From JBBWZH01 sp035544115 (GTDB lineage: Bacteria; Actinomycetota; Actinomycetes; Mycobacteriales; CADCTP01), in the NCBI GenBank assembly GCA_963714145.1, contig OY970235.1, positions 9,610,001-9,674,000 on the forward strand: a DNA stretch of 64,000 nt, in the 5' to 3' direction. Position 1 is the stretch's first letter, and each line of letters opens with the position of its first letter. Both the position numbers and the translations under genes were made by a program. The notes under the pieces are model-generated. The model was not told where the DNA came from, did no database searches, and worked only from the letters and a program-made list of their open reading frames with translations. Positions 60,435 through 64,000 of the stretch are shown piece after piece.

Positions 60435-61000
60435 TGGCGGCCCGGCCGGAGACGTCGAAGGTGGATCCGCCGGCAGCGCCGGCCACGCCGGCGGCTGCGC
60501 CGGTCGAGCCGGTCGAGCCGGCGGCGGTCGAGCCGGTGGCGCCGGTCGAGCCGGCCGGGCCGCGGCGGCTGGGGCCGCGGCTGGACCTGGTGCTGCGGGT
60601 GCTCGGTGCCGTGACGGTGGCCCTGGTCGCGGTCGAGGCGGCGGTGCTGGAGGCTTTCCTGGTGCCGCTGCACGTCGGCCGGTGGCCGGTGCCGCTGGCG
60701 CCGGTGCTCGCGGCGGTCGGCAACCTGCTGCTGCCGAAGATGATCGTCACGGTGGCCCGCCGGCGGTCCGCCGCGGTGCTGCCGCCGCTGCTCTGGCTGG
60801 TCGTGGTGCTGGTCTTCGCCGCGCCGCGCGGCGAGGGCGACCTGGTGGTGCCGGGCACCTGGGCCGGCCTGCTGTTCCTGTTCACCGGCGCGATCACCGG
60901 CGCGTTCGGCGCCGCCAGCTCGATGCTCGGCTCCTGGCGCCCGAGCGCCGCCCTCGCCGCCGCGGCCGGGACTCCCCGGAAGGCGCCCCCGCGCGGGTAG
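60434..61000 (+). CDS. DUF6113-like membrane protein downstream of mshB
   Basis: 188 residues from ATG at 60434, overlapping the mshB stop by one base. A Pro/Ala/Val/Glu-rich N-terminus of about 45 residues (repeats of EPV/APVEP) precedes four hydrophobic segments (LVLRVLGAVTVALVAVEAAVLEAFL; LAPVLAAVGNLLLPKMIVTVA; LPPLLWLVVVLVFAA; WAGLLFLFTGAITGAFGAA). The same position is taken by Rv1171 in mycobacteria. No function is known; the constant linkage to mshB hints at a role connected with the membrane side of thiol metabolism, but that is speculation. Confidence 0.75.
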   Translation: MAARPETSKVDPPAAPATPAAAPVEPVEPAAVEPVAPVEPAGPRRLGPRLDLVLRVLGAVTVALVAVEAAVLEAFLVPLHVGRWPVPLAPVLAAVGNLLLPKMIVTVARRRSAAVLPPLLWLVVVLVFAAPRGEGDLVVPGTWAGLLFLFTGAITGAFGAASSMLGSWRPSAALAAAAGTPRKAPPRG

Positions 61001-61003
61001 CCG

Positions 61004-61540
61004 ATGGATGCAGCAGCGCGGTCAGCGCAGGATGCGGCGCGGCCGGCGTCCCAGGTGGACGCCCGCCGGTACCGGGACGCGGTCGGCCGGTTCCCGACCG
61101 GTGTCACCGTCGTCACCGCGCACCGGGACGGGCTGCACCACGGGATGACCGCGAACAGCTTCACCTCCGTCTCGCTGGACCCGGTGCTGGTGCTGGCCTG
61201 CGTCGACCGGTCCGCCCGGCTGCACGACCTGGTGCTGGCCGCCGGCGCCTGGGGGGTCTCGGTGCTGGCCGCGGACGCCGCGCAGATCTCGGCGCAGTTC
61301 GCCAGCCGCGGCCGGGCGGTCGGCGAGGCGCTGGCCGCCGTGCCGCACCACTTCGGCCCGCTGACCGGCGCCGCGCTGCTGGACGACGCGCTGGTCACCC
61401 TCGAATGCCGGACCACCGAGGCCTACAGCGGCGGCGACCACACGATCCTGCTCGGCGAGGTGCTCGACCTGAAGGTGCGCCGCCCGGACACCGCGCCGCT
61501 GGTCTTCTACCGCGGCGAGTACCACTCCACCGACTGGTAG
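61004..61540 (+). CDS. flavin reductase domain protein
   Basis: 178 residues from ATG at 61004, three bases after the previous stop. RYRDAVGRFPTGVTVVTAHRDGLHHGMTANSFTSVSLDPVLVLACVDRSARLHD is the classic FMN-binding flavin reductase fold, with ECRTTEAYSGGDHTILLGEVLDL later. Such enzymes supply reduced flavin to two-component monooxygenases or act alone on small substrates. Its partner cannot be told from the context. It ends four bases short of the opposing cysS gene. Confidence 0.9.
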   Translation: MDAAARSAQDAARPASQVDARRYRDAVGRFPTGVTVVTAHRDGLHHGMTANSFTSVSLDPVLVLACVDRSARLHDLVLAAGAWGVSVLAADAAQISAQFASRGRAVGEALAAVPHHFGPLTGAALLDDALVTLECRTTEAYSGGDHTILLGEVLDLKVRRPDTAPLVFYRGEYHSTDW

Positions 61541-61544
61541 TAGG

Positions 61545-62948
<1,404 letters not shown>

Positions 62949-62989
62949 CGGTGGCAGCCTATCCGCAGCACGGCCGGGCCGGTGCCGAT

Positions 62990-63021
62990 CCACCGCCCGT
63001 CCCGGCCACCGCCCGTCCCGG
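62990..63021. repeat. 16-base tandem duplication in the cysS/PHP divergent spacer
   Basis: CCACCGCCCGTCCCGG at 62990-63005 is repeated exactly at 63006-63021, in the 171-base spacer between two divergent genes. It may be a duplicated regulator site or simple slippage. Confidence 0.6.
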
Positions 63022-63119
63022 GCCACCGGCCGGGTCGGGGGTGGCCGCACGGGGGTGGTGGCACGGCACGCCGGGACCGGTGCTGGGCTCGGCCCGGCGG
63101 GCAGGCCAGGATCGTCCAT

Positions 63120-64000
63120 ATGCAATTCATTGCCGACCTGCACATCCACTCGAAGTACTCGCGCGCCTGCAGCCGGGATTGCGACCTGGAGCATCTGGCC
63201 TGGTGGGCGGCGCGCAAGGGGATCGCGGTGGTCGGCACCGGGGACTTCACCCACCCGGCCTGGGGGGAGGAGATCCGGAACCAAGCTGGAGCCGGCCGAG
63301 CCGGGCCTGTTCCGGCTGCGCCCGGAGTTGGAGCGGGACGTGCTGCGCACGCTGCCGGCCAGTTGCCGCAACCCGGTCCGCTTCATGCTGTCGGTGGAGA
63401 TCTCGACGATCTACAAGCGGGACGACGCGCACCCGCAAGGTGCACCACCTGCTCTACGTGCCGGACCTGGCCGCCATGGACGAGTTGACCCGGAAGCTCG
63501 GGCGGATCGGCAACCTGGCCTCGGACGGCCGGCCGATCCTCGGGCTGGACTCGCGGGACCTGCTGGAGATCACGCTGGCCAGCGGCGACGGCTCGTACCT
63601 GGTGCCGGCGCACATCTGGACGCCGTGGTTCTCCGCGCTCGGCTCCAAGTCCGGCTTCGACGCGATCGCCGACTGCTACGCCGACCTGGCCGACCACATC
63701 TTCGCCGTGGAGACCGGGCTCTCGTCCGACCCGGCGATGAACTGGCGGGTGTCCAGGCTGGACCGGTACCGGCTGGTCTCCAACTCGGACGCGCACTCGC
63801 CGCCGGCGCTGGGCCGGGAGGCCACCGTCTTCGACACCGAGCTCGACTACTGGTCGATCCGCGAGGCGCTGCGCACCGGCGACGGGTTCGCCGGCACGAT
63901 CGAGTTCTTCCCGGAGGAGGGCAAGTACCACCTGGACGGCCACCGGCGCTGCGGCGTACGGCTGGAGCCGGCCGAGACCCGGCAGCGCGGCGGAGCGCTG
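63120..64000 (+). pseudogene. PHP-domain phosphoesterase-like gene, two frameshifts, cut off by the window edge
   Basis: Starts at ATG 63120 (MQFIADLHIHSKYSRACS), a PHP metal-binding motif, then VGTGDFTHPAW. One extra A at about 63280 shifts the frame; dropping it gives EEIRTKLEPAEPGLFRL and RFMLSVEISTIYKRDD. One extra G at about 63427 shifts it again; dropping it gives RTRKVHHLLYVPDL and an open frame to the edge, including SNSDAHSPPALGREATVF and a second metal site. The protein resembles PHP/UvrD-associated phosphoesterases that share the HSKYSRA motif; the specific role is unsure. Both breaks look like single-base errors. Confidence 0.8.

Overview
The window is GC-rich, densely packed DNA with strong third-position GC bias, many GTG starts and 4-base ATGA/GTGA gene overlaps. 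It carries a mycothiol gene (mshB) and the gene order fumC-glpX / xseB-xseA / ispH / ychF, which from memory also occurs in mycobacteria (Rv1098c to Rv1112). Together with a Tad-type cluster ending in a LysM-BTAD regulator, this points to an actinomycete, most likely a member of Micromonosporaceae such as an Actinoplanes-like species. There is no rRNA gene in the window, so the genus is inference. I found no tRNA, rRNA, CRISPR array or intact insertion sequence.

Layout. 0-11.3 kb: a truncated FHA/FtsK-type (EssC-like) gene runs leftward off the edge. Diverging from it is a Tad/Flp pilus-like operon: SAF protein, MinD-like protein, CpaF ATPase, TadB, TadC, Flp-like pilin, two TadE-like proteins, a TadG-like protein and a large membrane LysM-BTAD regulator. 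11.3-12.8 kb: fumarase. 13.0-19.5 kb: a MacAB-like efflux locus with two membrane-fusion adaptors, an ATPase, a permease and a lipoprotein. 19.6-26.1 kb: housekeeping block glpX, xseBA, ispH, a DUF6542-like protein, rmuC. 26.2-29.8 kb: a probable accessory insert with two HTH regulators and small orphan genes. 29.8-35.4 kb: ychF, a secreted GH18 chitinase with DasR-like sites, and a TetR-controlled drug-type ABC exporter. 35.5-41.0 kb: pterin dehydratase, an SRPBCC-Nudix fusion, a two-component system and a DUF2079 membrane protein. 41.0-47.7 kb: tldD/pmbA and a succinate dehydrogenase operon of the mycobacterial Sdh1 type. 47.8-51.0 kb: a type VII secretion-like substrate pair. 51.2-53.0 kb: typA. 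53.3-59.5 kb: an oligopeptide ABC importer operon. 59.5-64.0 kb: mshB, a DUF6113-like protein, a flavin reductase, a cysteinyl-tRNA synthetase and a truncated PHP-domain gene.

The most unusual signal is a set of repeat cassettes sitting exactly between the stop codon of one gene and the start codon of the next. Those at 15087-15275, 42367-42603 and 50636-50752 each hold an open mini-ORF. The first two are joined to both neighbours by 4-base GTGA overlaps. Two sequence families give the same layout.

Caution: three conserved genes carry four single-base insertions (near 50251, 58816, 63280 and 63427), each restoring an intact protein if one base is dropped. This looks more like sequence error than gene decay. 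Gene starts were chosen by Shine-Dalgarno spacing and family length; family names come from memory of motifs, not from database searches.
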